A DNA stretch of 6,435 nucleotides from JBFHNV01 sp965365655 (GTDB lineage: Bacteria; Pseudomonadota; Gammaproteobacteria; HK1). Location: the NCBI GenBank assembly GCA_965365655.1, contig CBDUCN010000296.1, forward strand, positions 1-6,435, in the 5' to 3' direction. Position 1 is the first letter of the stretch; each line of letters starts with the position of its first letter. The notes beneath the pieces were generated by a model, which saw only the letters and a list, made by a program, of their open reading frames with translations, had not been told where the DNA came from and did no database searches. Made by a program: the position numbers and the translations under genes. Positions 5,164-6,435 of this stretch are shown here, piece by piece.

Positions 5164-6435
5164 TGCTGCCGGGCGTGCTCGTCGTCGAGGACGAGGCCAC
5201 CATCGCGAAGAACATCCGCACCTACCTCGCGCGCGCCGGGTTCGACGTGAACGTTGCGCGCGACGGCGCGGGCGCGCTGGTGGAGTTCGAACGGGTGCGT
5301 CCCGACGTCGTCGTGCTCGACTACAACCTGCCGGACATCGACGGGCTGGAACTGCTCGCGCGGCTGCAGGAGCGCGACCCGGCGGTGAAGACCGTGATGA
5401 TCACCGGAGAGGGCGGGGTCGAGGTCGCCGTGCGGGCGATGAAGGCGGGCGTGCGCGACTACCTCGCGAAGCCGCTGGTGCTCGGCGAGCTGAAGATGCT
5501 GCTCGAGCGCATCGCCGGCGAGGAGCGCATCGAGGGCGTCCTGAGCTACTACCGGCGCAGGGCCGCCGAGGGCGGCGAGCTCGCGGCGCTGATCGGCGAG
5601 TCGCCGCCGATCAAGGCGCTGAAGGCGAAGATCCTCCAGCTCGCGAACAGCGACACGATCGCGCGCGAAGGCCCGCTCGCGCCGGTGCTGATCACCGGCG
5701 AGACCGGCACCGGCAAGCAGCTCGTCGCGCGCGCGCTGCACCTCGCGGGGCCGCGCCGCGAGCAGCCCTTCATCGAGGTGAACTGCGCGGCGATCCCGAC
5801 GCACCTGCTCGAATCCGAGCTGTTCGGCTACGAGAAGGGCGCGTTCACCGATGCGCGGGAGCGAAAGCGCGGGCTGGTGGAGACGGCCCACGGCGGCACC
5901 CTGTTCCTGGACGAGGTCGGCGACATGGAGCTGGCGGCGCAGGCCAAGCTGCTCAAGGCGCTGGAGGACCGCAGCGTGCGGCGCCTCGGGGGGCTGCGCG
6001 ACCTCGCGGTTGACGTGCGCGTGATCTCGGCGACCAACCACGATCTGCAGCAGTCCGTGCGCGACGGCGCGTTCCGCTCCGACCTCTACTATCGCCTGCG
6101 GGTGGTCCAGCTCGAGGTCGCGCCGCTTCGCGAGCGCGGCGACGACGTGCAGCGGCTCGCAGACGCGTTCCTCGCCGAGTTCGCACCGCGCTACGGCAAG
6201 CCGCGCCTGCGCTTCGGCGACGCGGCCGTGAACGCGCTGCGGCGCCACGACTGGCCCGGCAACGTGCGCGAGCTTCGCAACGTGGTCGAGCAGACCGTGC
6301 TGCTCGCGGGCGGTGACGTGATCGAGCCCGAGCAGCTCGCGCTGGGCGGGCCGGGCGGGCGCGAGCCGGGCGACGAGGGCGGCTTCGTGCTGCCCGAGGG
6401 CGGGATCGACCTGCACGCGCTCGAGCGCGACCTCG
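5163..6435 (+). CDS. NtrC-family sigma-54 response regulator (receiver + AAA+); C-terminal HTH beyond the window
   Basis: ATG at 5163 overlaps the kinase stop by one base; GAGG at 5154-5157 is the ribosome site. 424 codons are visible. The receiver (1-118) has E9/D10, phosphoacceptor D53 in LDYNLPD, T81 and K103. A helical linker (about 119-143) leads into the AAA+ domain: Walker A GETGTGKQ (179-186), the sigma-54-contacting L1 loop as GAFTDA (226-231, after ESELFGYEK), Walker B GGTLFLDEVGDM (244-255), the arginine-finger region FRSDLYYRL (304-312) and sensor II WPGNVREL (364-371). Sequence ends at LHALERDL, the linker that normally precedes a Fis-type helix-turn-helix, so about 40-50 residues are probably missing. 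When phosphorylated it should form a ring and remodel sigma-54 polymerase. The only good sigma-54 promoter in the window, at 1480-1495, is its likely target. A short insertion (about 163-171) before Walker A is unusual. Confidence 0.97.
   Translation, partial: MLPGVLVVEDEATIAKNIRTYLARAGFDVNVARDGAGALVEFERVRPDVVVLDYNLPDIDGLELLARLQERDPAVKTVMITGEGGVEVAVRAMKAGVRDYLAKPLVLGELKMLLERIAGEERIEGVLSYYRRRAAEGGELAALIGESPPIKALKAKILQLANSDTIAREGPLAPVLITGETGTGKQLVARALHLAGPRREQPFIEVNCAAIPTHLLESELFGYEKGAFTDARERKRGLVETAHGGTLFLDEVGDMELAAQAKLLKALEDRSVRRLGGLRDLAVDVRVISATNHDLQQSVRDGAFRSDLYYRLRVVQLEVAPLRERGDDVQRLADAFLAEFAPRYGKPRLRFGDAAVNALRRHDWPGNVRELRNVVEQTVLLAGGDVIEPEQLALGGPGGREPGDEGGFVLPEGGIDLHALERDL

Noticed and set aside
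4506..6416. Long minus-strand frame opposite the sensor kinase and activator
   Set aside because: It is a GC-rich shadow of two certain genes; its translation is low-complexity Arg/Ala/Leu with no motif. The frames at 3589-5085 minus and 682-1680 minus fail for the same reason.

Overview
The window is GC-rich DNA with dense coding on both strands. The likely source is a member of the Proteobacteria (beta or gamma class). That is inferred from the GC content, the NtrC-family two-component pair, a good sigma-54 promoter and a near-consensus IHF site; no marker gene fixes the taxon. No tRNA, rRNA, CRISPR array, transposase or insertion sequence is visible.

Five protein genes fall in two divergent blocks. 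Leftward from a central 270-bp gap run a TTG-started GT-B (MurG-like) glycosyltransferase (3522 to 2530) and, overlapping it by 4 bases (GTGA), an aminoglycoside-phosphotransferase-like kinase (2533 to 1703). After a 260-bp gap comes a separately promoted gene (1442 to beyond the left edge). It encodes an intact response-regulator receiver domain fused to a second GT-B glycosyltransferase. Rightward run a membrane sensor histidine kinase (3793 to 5163) and, overlapping it by 1 base (TGATG), an NtrC-family sigma-54 activator (5163 to beyond the right edge), of which the receiver and AAA+ domains are in the window.

The 260-bp gap has the layout of a sigma-54 promoter driving the receiver-glycosyltransferase gene: a -24/-12 element at 1495-1480 (TGGCAG-N5-TTGCA), a 12/13 match to the IHF consensus just upstream, and a 9-bp-arm dyad about 130 bp upstream of the predicted start site, where an NtrC-type activator would bind. 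The activator next door is the obvious candidate.

Working model (inference): a periplasmic signal is read by the histidine kinase. The kinase phosphorylates the NtrC-type regulator, which switches on the receiver-glycosyltransferase gene. It may also phosphorylate the receiver on the glycosyltransferase itself, since the two receivers share residues on the kinase-docking helix. One sensor would then control both the amount and the activity of a glycosyltransferase. The second glycosyltransferase and the small-molecule kinase would supply or process the same glycan or glycolipid. The chemical product cannot be read from the sequence.
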